In this document: positions 16,860 to 26,400 of the stretch, piece after piece
Layout: every line of letters begins with the position of its first letter
How positions within the stretch are numbered: the first letter of the stretch is position 1
Assembly (NCBI GenBank): GCA_023663185.1
Contig: JAMPHY010000032.1
Span: 1-32,741, forward strand
Length of the DNA: 32,741 bases
Direction: 5' to 3'
Source of the DNA: Clostridiales bacterium
Lineage (GTDB): Bacteria; Bacillota; Clostridia; Lachnospirales; Lachnospiraceae
The notes under the pieces: model-generated
Told to the model about the DNA's origin: nothing
Database searches by the model: none
What the model saw: the letters and a program-made list of their open reading frames with translations, nothing else
Made by a program: the position numbers and the translations under genes

Positions 16860-16877
16860 GACATGGAGATACATAGA

Positions 16878-18254
16878 ATGAAACTGTATGATAAAAAGCA
16901 GATAGACTTTAAAAACTTACTATTTGACAACAAAGCGCTGTTCTGGCTGGTTCTGCCAATCGCGATAGAACAGCTCTTGAATCTGCTTATGGGTTTAGCG
17001 GATACCATGATGGTATCGACGGTCGGCAGCGAAGCGATATCGGCGGTTGCGCTTGTAGACTCAATCAATAACCTTGTTATACAAGTGTTTACCGCGATGG
17101 CGTCCGGCGCGGCAATTATCTGCTCGCAGTATATCGGCAGCGGGAATAATGAAGACAGCAACAAAGCGGCAAGGCAGGTCGTATTGACGGTTTCGGTAAT
17201 TTCCTTTGCGATTATGGCCCTCGGCCTGCTTGGCGGAGAGCGGCTTTTGCGCTTTGTATTCGGAGCGGTGGAAGACTCCGTAATGGCAAATTCGTTGATT
17301 TATTTTACGATAACGGTGATTTCTTATCCGTTTCTTGCTTTGTTCAGCGCGGGGGCGGCGTTTTACAGGGCGGGGGGCAACTCTAAGTTCCCGACTAAAG
17401 TATCCGTTATTTCCAATTTTATAAATATTGTGGGAAACGCGCTTTTCATCTACGTCTTTAAATGGGGCGTGGCCGGAGCAGCTTTTGCGACGCTTTTCTC
17501 AAGAATATTCAGCACGGTCGTAATTTATTACTGCCTAAGAAAGCCCAAACAGACAATCGTGATAAAGAACTATTTAAAAATCCGTCCCGACATGGCGCTT
17601 ATAGTATCAATACTGGCGATAGGCATTCCATCGGGAATCGAGAACGGCATGTTTCAATTCGGAAAAGTCGCGATACAGTCCACGGTTTCGACGATGGGGA
17701 CGGCCGTTATATCGGCTCAGGCAATGACGAATGTGCTTGAAATGCTAGCCGGAGTTTTGTGCCACGGCATAGGAATAGGGCTTATGACTGTGACAGGCCA
17801 GTGCATAGGCGCACGCAGAATAGAAGAGGCAAAGTATAATATCGTAAAGCTCATGTGTGCCGCGTGGGTGGGGGTATTGGTATCGTGCCTGCTTGTGTGG
17901 GCGCTTACGAAGCCTATAACGAGGATTAGCGGTATGGAGCCGGAAGCGGCTAAGCTGTGCTTTGAAATGATGAGCCTGATAACGATTGTAAAGCCTATAT
18001 TCTGGGTGGGTTCGTTTGGCATACCTTACGGACTCAGGGCAGCAGGCGACGTTAAATTTCCGATGATAGTGTCGGTATGCAGCATGTGGGGCTGCCGCGT
18101 GGCGCTCTGCACCTTCCTTGTAAAAGTGTGCCATCTGGGGCTTATCGCGGTGTGGCTGGGAATGTTTGCGGACTGGATTATCCGCGCCGTCATATTTGTG
18201 CTGCGGTTTTTGAGTGGGAAGTGGATACATGAAGAGATGATTGTACAAAAATAG
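16878..18254 (+). CDS. MATE family efflux transporter
   Basis: A 458-residue multidrug/toxin extrusion protein with about twelve membrane helices in two homologous halves. Typical sequence includes LVLPIAIEQLLNLLMGLADTMMVS at the first helix and AGAAFYRAGGNSKFPT after the fifth to sixth helices, with the matching GIPYGLRAAGDVKFPM in the second half. The ATG at 16878 follows GGAG at 9 bases; the ATG at 16863 overlaps that site. It acts as a cation-coupled exporter of small organic compounds; the substrate is unknown. It is monocistronic, with a structured leader and a strong terminator. Confidence 0.93.
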   Translation: MKLYDKKQIDFKNLLFDNKALFWLVLPIAIEQLLNLLMGLADTMMVSTVGSEAISAVALVDSINNLVIQVFTAMASGAAIICSQYIGSGNNEDSNKAARQVVLTVSVISFAIMALGLLGGERLLRFVFGAVEDSVMANSLIYFTITVISYPFLALFSAGAAFYRAGGNSKFPTKVSVISNFINIVGNALFIYVFKWGVAGAAFATLFSRIFSTVVIYYCLRKPKQTIVIKNYLKIRPDMALIVSILAIGIPSGIENGMFQFGKVAIQSTVSTMGTAVISAQAMTNVLEMLAGVLCHGIGIGLMTVTGQCIGARRIEEAKYNIVKLMCAAWVGVLVSCLLVWALTKPITRISGMEPEAAKLCFEMMSLITIVKPIFWVGSFGIPYGLRAAGDVKFPMIVSVCSMWGCRVALCTFLVKVCHLGLIAVWLGMFADWIIRAVIFVLRFLSGKWIHEEMIVQK

Positions 18255-18288
18255 CGGCAGAGTTCATACGAACCGCCGCCGCCTTTTT
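18254..18288 (+). terminator. Bidirectional terminator between MATE and the secreted protein
   Basis: GCGGC/GCCGC with an inner GTTC/GAAC helix is followed by CCTTTTT on the plus strand and by TATTTTTG on the minus strand. It serves both convergent genes. Confidence 0.85.
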
Positions 18289-18301
18289 ATATGTTATCTT
18301 A

Positions 18302-19540
18302 TTATTTATAAATTAATGCAAATGCGTAATACGTGTCAGTATCAAAAGTAATTGTACTTGGATCTGCATCTAAGTCATCCAGAATGACAGCGGCTCCACC
18401 CTGAGTAACGCAAATCATCTTGTAGGCTCTGCCTTCTTTCTGCAATGACTTGGGTATGCTTAAGGTAATACGCGCTTTGGTATCCATCTTATAAACAGTC
18501 TTGCCTGTGGGAAGGATATCGTATGTTCTTCCAATATTCCAATCCATCAATACTGCCTCGAAAGCTTCAAAACATTTCGGTCCCTGCAGCGCATTCTGTA
18601 TCTTTACAGAATAGGCATTTCCGCTATCTGCAGTATAGGTTGCTTTTTCCGTACTGAAAACTGCAAAGCGTTTTTTCTCATCAGGCGTAGTGGGCTCCCA
18701 TTTCTTAACCTCTTCTTCAACGGTTTCGGTAGAAGAAGTATGTGAACTGTTGGAAGAAGAGCTGCTTGAATTGTTGGAAGGTGAGTCCGTTGTCGTAGAT
18801 GAACTCTCAGGGTAGCTTTTACTTACCGAGTTACTGTCTTTATATGTATTATATTTTCTGCTTAATGTATTGGCGACTACCCTTATGGAAGCATTTTTAT
18901 ACGAACCACTTAGTTCCATTCTAATTGAGCTATTATTAGAACCTCCGGAAAATTGGTCAATTCGAGTGCCATTAAGATATATATCACAGTAAAATCCATA
19001 GTCGGTTCCCAGCGTATAGCTTTCATTGTTAATTGAAAAGTTAATTAAAACAATATCTTTATTATTATCGGAATCCTCTGTTACTGTAATATCAATAGTT
19101 GGCACAGGTAACGTTACTGTTGGAGCTTCAAATTGAATCGCATTAGAGAAATCAGATTCTGCGGTTGCTCCGCTAGAGTCTTTTGCTACTACCTTAAACT
19201 TATAGTAGCCCGCTGATTGCCCACGAAGTAAATGGTATAAATCAGCTCCACTCGGAGACGGATTCTCATATTCGTAACCGCTTACCTGCTGTGGAGTTCC
19301 CGATGAATCTGTCCCACAATAATAAATATAAGCCGTTAAAGATACATCTGAACCATTGGTATTAGTAAAAGTGCCGACTCCTGTATCCTGATTCCATTGC
19401 AAACTTGTTACAGCAGCAGGCGTACTGTTTGCTGCCTGTGTTTCCGGTTCCTCCGCATTTACCTGCAGGACTCCGTTCTGGCAGATAACCAGTGCAGCGG
19501 CGCCTAATGCAGCCACTAGCATTTTCCAACGATTTTTCAT
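18302..19540 (-). CDS. Secreted cell-surface protein with Ser-rich linker, family unknown
   Basis: A 412-residue exported protein. The N-terminus (MKNRWKMLVAALGAAALVICQNG, cut near VNAEE) is a signal peptide. Then come beta-rich Fn3-like segments (SLQWNQDTGVGTFTN; YYKFKVVAKDSSG), a Ser/Thr/Asn-rich linker around residues 240-270, and a compact C-terminal domain of about 130 residues starting near KKWEPTTPDEKKRF. There is no LPxTG anchor or lipobox. The start at 19540 was chosen for its signal peptide; AAAGGAG lies about 11 bases upstream. The ectodomain style (VxxLxWN with a repeated WDGETGxVxW-like theme) resembles the neighbouring kinase ectodomain, so the two may act together at the surface. 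Confidence 0.75.
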   Translation of the reverse strand: MKNRWKMLVAALGAAALVICQNGVLQVNAEEPETQAANSTPAAVTSLQWNQDTGVGTFTNTNGSDVSLTAYIYYCGTDSSGTPQQVSGYEYENPSPSGADLYHLLRGQSAGYYKFKVVAKDSSGATAESDFSNAIQFEAPTVTLPVPTIDITVTEDSDNNKDIVLINFSINNESYTLGTDYGFYCDIYLNGTRIDQFSGGSNNSSIRMELSGSYKNASIRVVANTLSRKYNTYKDSNSVSKSYPESSSTTTDSPSNNSSSSSSNSSHTSSTETVEEEVKKWEPTTPDEKKRFAVFSTEKATYTADSGNAYSVKIQNALQGPKCFEAFEAVLMDWNIGRTYDILPTGKTVYKMDTKARITLSIPKSLQKEGRAYKMICVTQGGAAVILDDLDADPSTITFDTDTYYAFALIYK

Positions 19541-19688
19541 AATTATAAAATCTCCTTTCATTATGTGCATATAGCATTCTCATTTAACTGCTATTTTAAT
19601 AAAAATCGCCGGATTATTGTTACACTGTCAGTAGATTTTTATATTTATTTATAATGAAATGAAGACATGCTTGAAATTCGCAATCTAA

Positions 19689-21174
19689 TTAATTATAAGA
19701 AAACCACGGGCTAAAGTATTCCTCCGGTACAGGCTCAGGCATGGGGCTTGAGCGATATTCATTGGGACGCGAAGAATAAACCTGAACGGTAAAACGGTAT
19801 GCGCTGTCAGGCTCATTCGACATGAAGGTGTCCCGAATAGGAATCCCACCATGCCCGTCACTTATAATATAGTCTTTTGTCCATGTATTATTCATCACAT
19901 AATTGCCGTCTTTATCATAGAGGGTTACATTAAACCAGTCGTTATCTTCATAGTCGTCGAGATTGTCCCAAGTAGCATAGTAACGTCGTGAATTGTCAAC
20001 TTCATATGTTCTCCACTTAAGTCCGGTTGGGGCAGGCAGCGGGGGCGCAGCTTCGCCTGTGTATACGAATGCGTCGGACACTGTGTACGGGCTGTCGGTA
20101 TATTGTACGCCGTCGCCAACCGCGTATACTGTAAAATAATAAATGCCGTTTTCCGTAAATACCTGTGAAATATTCCATTTTATAGTTTCGTCGTATTTGT
20201 GAGTGGGACCGCCCGATCTTACTAACTCCTCATAATACCAGTCGTCATCGTCCGGCTCAGGTGGAGTTTCAGTATCCCTTCTATATAGTTTTAAATAAAA
20301 CTGGACTTCGTCCACTACGCCCGATTCCAGAACATTATCCCAGACTACGCTGCCGGTTTCGCCGTCCCAATGTGGATTTTCCGGAGCGGGCAGGACAATC
20401 AGGGGGGGGACATTATCGCCGCTGTTATTTGCTTGTTTGTACCAATCAGGCAGCCGCGTTACGCCAAAAACTATGAAGGCAAGCAGAATAAGCGCCGCAA
20501 CAACACACAGAACATTTCGTCCTGTATGAAAAAAAGCACGTCTTACCTGTAGCACGGACTGATATCGCTTATCAGGATCGAGATTCATACATTTGCGGAT
20601 AATCTTTTTATAACGCGCTTCATAGGGTTTGCCTTCCAGAAAACATTCAAGCGTAGCTCCCAGCGCATAGATATCTGTACGCTCGTCTGTCTGGGCGAAG
20701 CCGTACTGCTCGGGGGGGGGCGAAGCCTTTGGTGCCCAATAATTTTGTATCATGTTCCTTATCAGGTTTATGACTACGGGCAGCGTCAAAGTCAATCAGG
20801 TATACATGTCCGTCCTCAGTAAGCAGAATATTAGACGGTTTAATGTCCCTGTGGATTATTCCGTTCCCATGCAGAAATTCCAGGACAGAGCAGAGTTCTT
20901 TGACAACATGAAGAAACTGTTTCTTAGACAATTTTTTAGCGATTGAAGGCTGCGTTTCTATATATTCTTCAATAACTGTGGTGGAGTTTTCTGAAACAGT
21001 AACTTCATACAGTTTAGGCAGACAGGTGTGTGGATAGTTCTGCAACATTTGATAAACTTGATGTTGTCCGGCTAATTTCTTTTGGACATATAATTGCGTT
21101 CCGCCCTTTTCACGTACCAGCGACACTGTGCTTTTTTCAGTCTGGCTTATTAGTCTTATCTCTTCGTATTGCAT
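19689..21174 (-). pseudogene. Transmembrane Ser/Thr protein kinase with Fn3-like ectodomain, frameshifted at a C9 tract
   Basis: The N-terminal part (from 21174) is a eukaryotic-type kinase: catalytic HRDIKPSN (108-115) and DFD in place of DFG (128-130), with no obvious glycine-rich loop. Translation reads GTKGFAPP, then leaves frame at a run of nine C (minus strand). With eight C the frame would continue as PEQYGFAQTDERTDIYALG, completing the kinase fold, then a membrane helix (NVLCVVAALILLAFIVFGV) and about 300 residues of acidic, Fn3-like extracellular domain. The repaired protein would be about 494 residues. As read, only a truncated 175-residue kinase would be made. It may be a true phase-off state, a sequencing error, or a decayed gene. 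A divergent HTH regulator stands upstream. Confidence 0.85.
20712..20720 (-). repeat. C9 homopolymer tract in the kinase gene
   Basis: Nine G on the plus strand (nine C in the coding strand) lie at the exact point where the kinase frame breaks. Eight C restores A-P-P-E-Q-Y-G, the normal APPEQ motif of these kinases. Confidence 0.9.
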
Positions 21175-21237
21175 GTTTTTGTCATCTCCGAAAGTTTTAT
21201 GCGTATGGAAATTCAGGGAAAATTAAGTTCCCCTGCT

Positions 21238-21265
21238 TGTCGTTCCATTTATTATGTGATAAAAT
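21238..21265 (+). promoter_or_regulatory. Promoter of the HTH regulator
   Basis: TTGTCG, a 17-base spacer and TAAAAT lie 29 bases before the regulator ATG. An imperfect inverted repeat (CAGGGAA ... TTCCCCTG, 21214-21235) just upstream lies between this promoter and the kinase gene and could be shared control. Confidence 0.5.
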
Positions 21266-21294
21266 CATAGCACATCAATAAGGAGAAATGCAAT

Positions 21295-21732
21295 ATGGAT
21301 TCAAAATCAACAGAAGAGCTGCGGCATGAGATTAAGGCGGCAAGCGACATTGAGGATTATCTGCAAAGTAATAAAGACAACCTGAATATATGCAGTCTGC
21401 CGGAATATTTGAATATTATGCTGTCGCAAAAAGGGATTACTAAAGCCGATGTGGTACGCGACTCACTAATGACGCGCTCATATGTGTACCAGATATTTTC
21501 CGGTGAAAAAACGCCGTTTCGTGACAAACTTATCGCCATAGCTTTTGGTCTGCATCTTTCCGAAGATGAAGCGCAGAAAATGTTAAAAATATCGAAGAAT
21601 AGGGAATTATATGCAAGAGACAAGCGGGACGCCATAATTTTATTTGCCCTGCAGCGAAACCAATCGGTTTATGAAGTTAACGACTTATTGTTCGACCACG
21701 GATTTGAAGTGCTGGGGGCTATGGAAGAGTGA
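21295..21732 (+). CDS. HTH regulator divergent from the Ser/Thr kinase
   Basis: A 145-residue protein with a helix-turn-helix of the XRE kind in the middle (SLPEYLNIMLSQKGITKADVVRDSLMTRSYVYQIFSG) and a helical C-terminal half (KMLKISKNRELYARDKRDAIILFALQRN). Proteins of this sort are, to my knowledge, found beside Ser/Thr kinases in Lachnospiraceae. It probably controls the kinase operon and may be a substrate, but neither is shown here. AAGGAG lies upstream of the ATG. Its stop lies two bases from the end of the convergent toxin gene. Confidence 0.8.
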   Translation: MDSKSTEELRHEIKAASDIEDYLQSNKDNLNICSLPEYLNIMLSQKGITKADVVRDSLMTRSYVYQIFSGEKTPFRDKLIAIAFGLHLSEDEAQKMLKISKNRELYARDKRDAIILFALQRNQSVYEVNDLLFDHGFEVLGAMEE

Positions 21733-21734
21733 GT

Positions 21735-22055
21735 TTATTTTATGTTGTTTTCAATATCCTGTCCACCATATACAATACGGATTACAGTGACGGTATAAAT
21801 GTTGGAATCTACTAAGTAGTAAATAACATAGTTATCAACAGGTACTTTATGTATCTGCATACTTTTCCAAGGCTCCCAATCAACAATGGAGTAACGCATT
21901 GGCATGAGATTAAGTGAACGAATTTCTTTTCTAATTCGATTTACTTGATTTAATGCGGTATCCGGCACCTGCAATTCAAAGGCAATATAAGAATAAATTT
22001 TCCGTATATCATCCAATGCTTCTGGAGAATAAATCACACTGTAGTTGTCATTCAT
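21735..22055 (-). CDS. RelE/ParE-family toxin
   Basis: A 106-residue type II toxin of the RelE/ParE fold (YSVIYSPEALDDIRKIYSYI ... MRYSIVDWEPWKSMQIHKVPVDNYVIYYLVD ... VTVIRIVYGGQDIE). Members either cut mRNA on the ribosome or poison gyrase; the fold alone does not decide which. The start overlaps the antitoxin stop by four bases, which couples their translation. Confidence 0.9.
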   Translation of the reverse strand: MNDNYSVIYSPEALDDIRKIYSYIAFELQVPDTALNQVNRIRKEIRSLNLMPMRYSIVDWEPWKSMQIHKVPVDNYVIYYLVDSNIYTVTVIRIVYGGQDIENNIK

Positions 22056-22357
22056 ATACCAAACTCCTTATTAAGTTCTGCATCAACTTCATCTGCGGTA
22101 TAGGTTTTACCTGACTTTAGGGAATCAATTCCTTTCATAAGTTCAGCATCTATTTCAGCACGGCTCATGCCGCCGATAGCCGTAGGTTTTGCAGATGGTA
22201 AATGCAAATCAAGAGGAAGTCCTCTTGTCAACACTATTTGGCTATAAAGCATTTGAATAGCGCTTGACGGAGAAATACCAAGTTGACTTAATATATTTTC
22301 AGCATTTTCTTTTAATCCGGTATCTATTCTTGCATAAACAGCAGTTGTATTTGCCAT
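22052..22357 (-). CDS. RelB/DinJ-family antitoxin
   Basis: A 101-residue antitoxin with an N-terminal ribbon-helix-helix (TTAVYARIDTGLKENAENILSQLGISPSSAIQMLYSQI) followed by the usual GLPLDLHLPS segment and an acidic C-terminal toxin-binding tail. The ATG at 22357 follows AAGGAG; the reading from 22366 is unlikely. Its promoter contains a perfect 16-bp palindrome, a likely autoregulatory operator. Confidence 0.92.
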   Translation of the reverse strand: MANTTAVYARIDTGLKENAENILSQLGISPSSAIQMLYSQIVLTRGLPLDLHLPSAKPTAIGGMSRAEIDAELMKGIDSLKSGKTYTADEVDAELNKEFGI

Positions 22358-22379
22358 AAATATCACACTCCTTTTTTAT

Positions 22380-22410
22380 ATTATATCCATATTTGCTTGC
22401 ATATGCAAGC
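22380..22410 (-). promoter_or_regulatory. Promoter and palindromic operator of the toxin-antitoxin pair
   Basis: On the minus strand TTGCAT, 17 bases and TATAAT form the promoter. The -35 box lies inside the perfect 16-bp palindrome GCTTGCATATGCAAGC (22395-22410), so binding there by the antitoxin would block polymerase. Confidence 0.8.
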
Positions 22411-22537
22411 TTCTTTTATATAACGGTAGAAAGAACTCATTTCCAACATTAAATATTATAAGTCCGTTTTTTTGGACACATATTCTGTTATCCTTATCTT
22501 ACAGAAAAAGCAAGCAGGGAGAAAGGAGCAAACGGGT

Positions 22538-23149
22538 ATGAGAATAATGAGTATAGAATCATCAAGCAGGGTGTATCATAGACCGGAATGTAGATATGCA
22601 GGAAAGATTGATAAAAGGAATCGAATCAAGATGAGATGGGAAGATGCGGAATGGAAGGGATACAGACCTTGTAAATGTTGTGACGGCATTGATTTTCTAT
22701 ACAAGATGGAGAAAGAGAAAATTGAGAGATATGCTGAACAATTCAATATAAATGTGGATTTCAAAGATAGAAAAATCTATGTTCGAACAGACGTAGGCTG
22801 CTGGAAGATTATTTATAAAATCAGAGACCAGATATTTATCCTGCTGCACAGGAATTATGTGAATGGCAGGATTGAGTTGGAAGATGCAGAAAAAGCACCG
22901 TTTCATCGCCAGGGTGATATTCCTGAGTCTGGCAGCATTATGAAGTATTTAAAATATATAAAAGCCCATGATGAATTTAAATATAATGCACCGAATGATT
23001 ATCGTACACTGCCGCAGAATACTGCACGGCAGAAATTGTATTACAATACAGCTAAGAAACGTGCGGAGAAAAGCAGCGCTAAAAGGCTGGACATGCTGTT
23101 CTGCTTGATTGAAAAGCAGGAAGGGATAAACCCCTTGTCATGTTGTTAA
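22538..23149 (+). CDS. Hypothetical protein with Ada-like Zn-binding motif
   Basis: A 203-residue protein whose first 50 residues resemble the small zinc module seen in Ada and at the end of some nucleases: H14xxxC18 (YHRPECRYAGKI) and C45KCC48 after WKGYRPC. The rest is basic, with many Tyr, Lys and Arg and no membrane segment; I do not recognise a further domain. The ATG at 22538 follows GAAAGGAG at 9 bases; codons upstream to 22472 are rejected. It lies between a toxin-antitoxin pair and the nuclease-methyltransferase and could belong to the defence cargo, perhaps as a DNA-binding protein. Confidence 0.65.
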   Translation: MRIMSIESSSRVYHRPECRYAGKIDKRNRIKMRWEDAEWKGYRPCKCCDGIDFLYKMEKEKIERYAEQFNINVDFKDRKIYVRTDVGCWKIIYKIRDQIFILLHRNYVNGRIELEDAEKAPFHRQGDIPESGSIMKYLKYIKAHDEFKYNAPNDYRTLPQNTARQKLYYNTAKKRAEKSSAKRLDMLFCLIEKQEGINPLSCC

Positions 23150-23289
23150 GCTAAAAGAAATTGATAAGTCACATGATAAATTTGAATAAAGTCGTTCGTT
23201 TTAAAATGTCTGTTCAAATTTATATATATTTTAAATGACCAATGAGTTATTTTTACTATAAAATCAAGATAAAATAACCCCAAAATATA

Positions 23290-23318
23290 TTGACCAATAT
23301 GTTTTATGACGGTACAAT
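23290..23318 (+). promoter_or_regulatory. Promoter of the nuclease-methyltransferase operon
   Basis: TTGACC, a 17-base spacer and TACAAT. Transcription would start near 23325, right before the AAGGTGG site that serves the ATG at 23341, so that ATG is the first one on the transcript. Confidence 0.7.
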
Positions 23319-23340
23319 ATAAAAAAGGTGGTAGATAAAT

Positions 23341-23436
23341 ATGAACATTAAAGAATTGGAACAAGAATTTAAAAAGAATATATTTTATAATGAAGATACA
23401 CTTTCATACAGACATTGTAAAACCATTATTGGATGA
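23341..23436 (+). CDS. 31-codon ORF overlapping the methyltransferase start (leader or out-of-frame N-terminus)
   Basis: The ORF has the only good ribosome site of the operon (AAGGTGG, 9 bases before the ATG) and encodes MNIKELEQEFKKNIFYNEDT, then a short tail ending at a TGA at 23434. The large gene starts inside it at 23390, in the +1 frame and without a ribosome site. Either the short ORF is a leader that couples translation, or it is the true N-terminus and the frame changes by +1 near a CTTT at about 23401, through slippage or mutation. Confidence 0.5.
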   Translation: MNIKELEQEFKKNIFYNEDTLSYRHCKTIIG

Positions 23437-26400
23437 GCTGAATCCAGAGATGGCGTGTCATTATCATAGTGAAAATGTACTGAAAGCTGGAGGAAAAACT
23501 GATGCTACATTCCAGAATATTTCTTTTGAGTTTAAGAAAGAAGGATATTTTTCTACAGAATCTGGAATTAATGAGGCTTTATATGGAAGAAATGATGCAG
23601 ATCATGGTCTATATGATTATATAATAAGCAATGCTGATATTAATGCCGATGATAGTACAGAGATAATTACAAACAAAATTTTATTAGGAATTGGGGTTGG
23701 ATTTGATGGGAAAAAATTTATTTTTGCTAGATTTATTCCATCAACGCAAAAAAATAAGATTAATACAGATAAGGTAAAGGTTTCTATAGATGAATTATTA
23801 AACCTTGATTTTGTGCATGAAGAGAAAGATTTTCAGACGGGATTAAAAAGATTGGCAATTCTTGTAAAACAGGCAGATAAAATGTCATTATCAAAAAAGA
23901 CACTTTGTTCTGTAGTTAATCCTAAAAGCGATTATGTAAGAAATAGCATATTTAGCATTTATAATAATCTTGAAGAAAACCTTAATCCAGATGGAAACTA
24001 TAATAATCGTGTTAAGACATTGTTCGATGAATGGGATAGAGTATTTGGAGTAATGTATGGTGACGATGCTGAGGCAACCGATTTTACAGAAGTATCGTCT
24101 AAAATTAGAGAAATGTATGGAATAGAGGGAGAGCATAATATTGATAGCAAGAGATATTTGTTTTCTATGCAAACCTTCTTTAATATTTTCCTAAAATTGT
24201 TAGTGTACTCATTCCTTTCACAACTTGTAGATCCAATGTTTACAACACAACAAGAACTTACAAAGGATGAAATCAATAGATTATTTGATGGAAATACAAC
24301 TGCAAGTAATAAACTTGTAAATAATTTTTTTGAATCTCATTTTTTAGAGTGGTTTACATTTACAGCAGACGTCAAAGAACCGGAAAGCAGTTTTGATGTT
24401 ATTCTTATAAATGAGACTATGGCAGTTGTGGATAAGTTTGATTTGAGTACATTCGTTTTACGTCCTGAGAATGTGCAAGATATTTTGCAAGAAGTATATA
24501 TGGGATTAATTCCGAAGGAAATGAGACATCTCATGGGAGAATATTTTTCACCGGATTGGATTGTTGAACATGTTTTAGATATGGCTGAATATAAAGGAGA
24601 CATTAATAAAACATTAATTGATCCCACGGCAGGCTCAGGTTCTTTTTTAACACAATCTCTAAAACGTATTATATGCGAAAATGGCGGAACCCTTACTAAA
24701 GATGATATTGTTAAAATAACGCAAAATGTTGTAGGATTTGATATTAATCCAATATCTGTTGTGTCAGCTAAAGCAAATTATATTCTTGTTATATTCTCAG
24801 CATTTTTTGATAATTGCAATGAAGAATTTGGTGAGTCGATAAGTATCCCTGTTTTTATAGCAGATTCAATTTTAGCGCCTGTGGTTTATACAGAAGAAAA
24901 TGATTCTACGTTAAGACTGGAAACCACAGCTGGAAACGTTGAGATTCCCAAATTTGATTCTTTGGCGAAAGGGAATGAATTTTTGAAACTTCTTAGTCAA
25001 TCTATTGATGATAGAGGTTCATATGAAATATTTGAGAGTTTGGCTTTAGGCAAGGGATTAATAACAGAAGATGACATAGATGTAGTGAAAAATCTATTTT
25101 CAAAATTAAGTGTTCTACATCGTGCAGGTAAGGATTCGTTCTGGCCAATTATTTTTAAAAATAGTTTTGCGCCCGTAATGATTAGAGATAAATTTGATTT
25201 TGTTATTGGAAATCCACCATGGATTGCTTGGAAAGCTATGAGTAAAAGTTATAGGTCAGGTACTCTTAAAATTTGGAAAAGTTATGGAATATTTGAAAAG
25301 AATGCTTATGATAAAAAAACTACACACGATGATTTTGGGATGGCTGTAACGTATGTATCTGTCGATCAGTATTTAAAGGTTGGAGGCACAATGGTTTTTT
25401 TATTACCTGCTTCATTTTTAAAGTCAACAAAAGGTGGAGAAGGTTTTAGAAAATTTAGTATAATTAGAAATAAACAGTGCGTTCCTTTTTCAGTGAAAGA
25501 GGTACACGACTTTTCCAGAGTTAGTTTGTTTACAATTCCGGCAGTAGCTATCAAATTTGAAAAAGGCAGTAAAATGACTTATCCTATGGATAAATATAAA
25601 GTTTATAGTCAGGTTGGGAGAAAAAGTAAAATAGATTCGCATGCAAATTGGAATCAAGTTGCTAAAATAGTAGAATTTAAAGATTATTTAGCACAGCCCG
25701 TAGATAAAGATGATTTGCAATCCTCTTGGCTTACCTTAGAAGATATGACATTTGCAAACAATGTTCTTAATACTAATGTGAAAAGAGTATACAAAGGTCG
25801 CAAGGGGATTGAACCGGCTGGTGCAAAAGGTGTGTATATTTTACAGTTGCCAAAAAAGGCGAAGTCAGGATTTTTGAATATCATAAATGATATGTCAAGG
25901 CAAAGACGTCAAGATATTATTGATAAAGGCGTTCATAAAGGCTGTATTGAAGAAAAGTATATTTTCCCTATGCTGGGTGGAAGAAATATAGCGCGTTGGC
26001 GAGTTAAGTCTAATGAGTTTATGCTAGTACCGCACACTGCGGAATATAAGTATGGTATACCGGAAACTACATTAGCTAAAGAGGCACCGGAAACATATCG
26101 GTGGTTATCTTTTTATCATGATGAATTGTTGGATACACGAGTTCAGAATGGAAAATTCTTTAATAAAGATACGCAACCATTCTATAGGCTGGACAATGTG
26201 GGTGTATATACATATTCGCCATATAAGGTTTTGTGGAAAGAACAAACAGGTAGTATGTCAGCAGTTGTAGTATCAACTTATTTAGATTCTGTTCCCGAAG
26301 CTGATGATGAATTATTTTCTGAGGATAAACCAATTGTGGTTGATTCAAAGGTACTTATGTTAGATGTTTATAATGAGTTAGAAGCATATTATGTATGTGG

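Noticed and set aside
19362-19583. Minus-strand ORF over the signal-peptide region of the secreted protein
   Set aside because: It is a shadow in another frame of a gene with a clear signal peptide and domain structure.
22438-22475. GTCC-T7-GGAC stem before the Zn-motif protein as a terminator
   Set aside because: The T-run is in the loop rather than after the stem, and the stem is only four base pairs.
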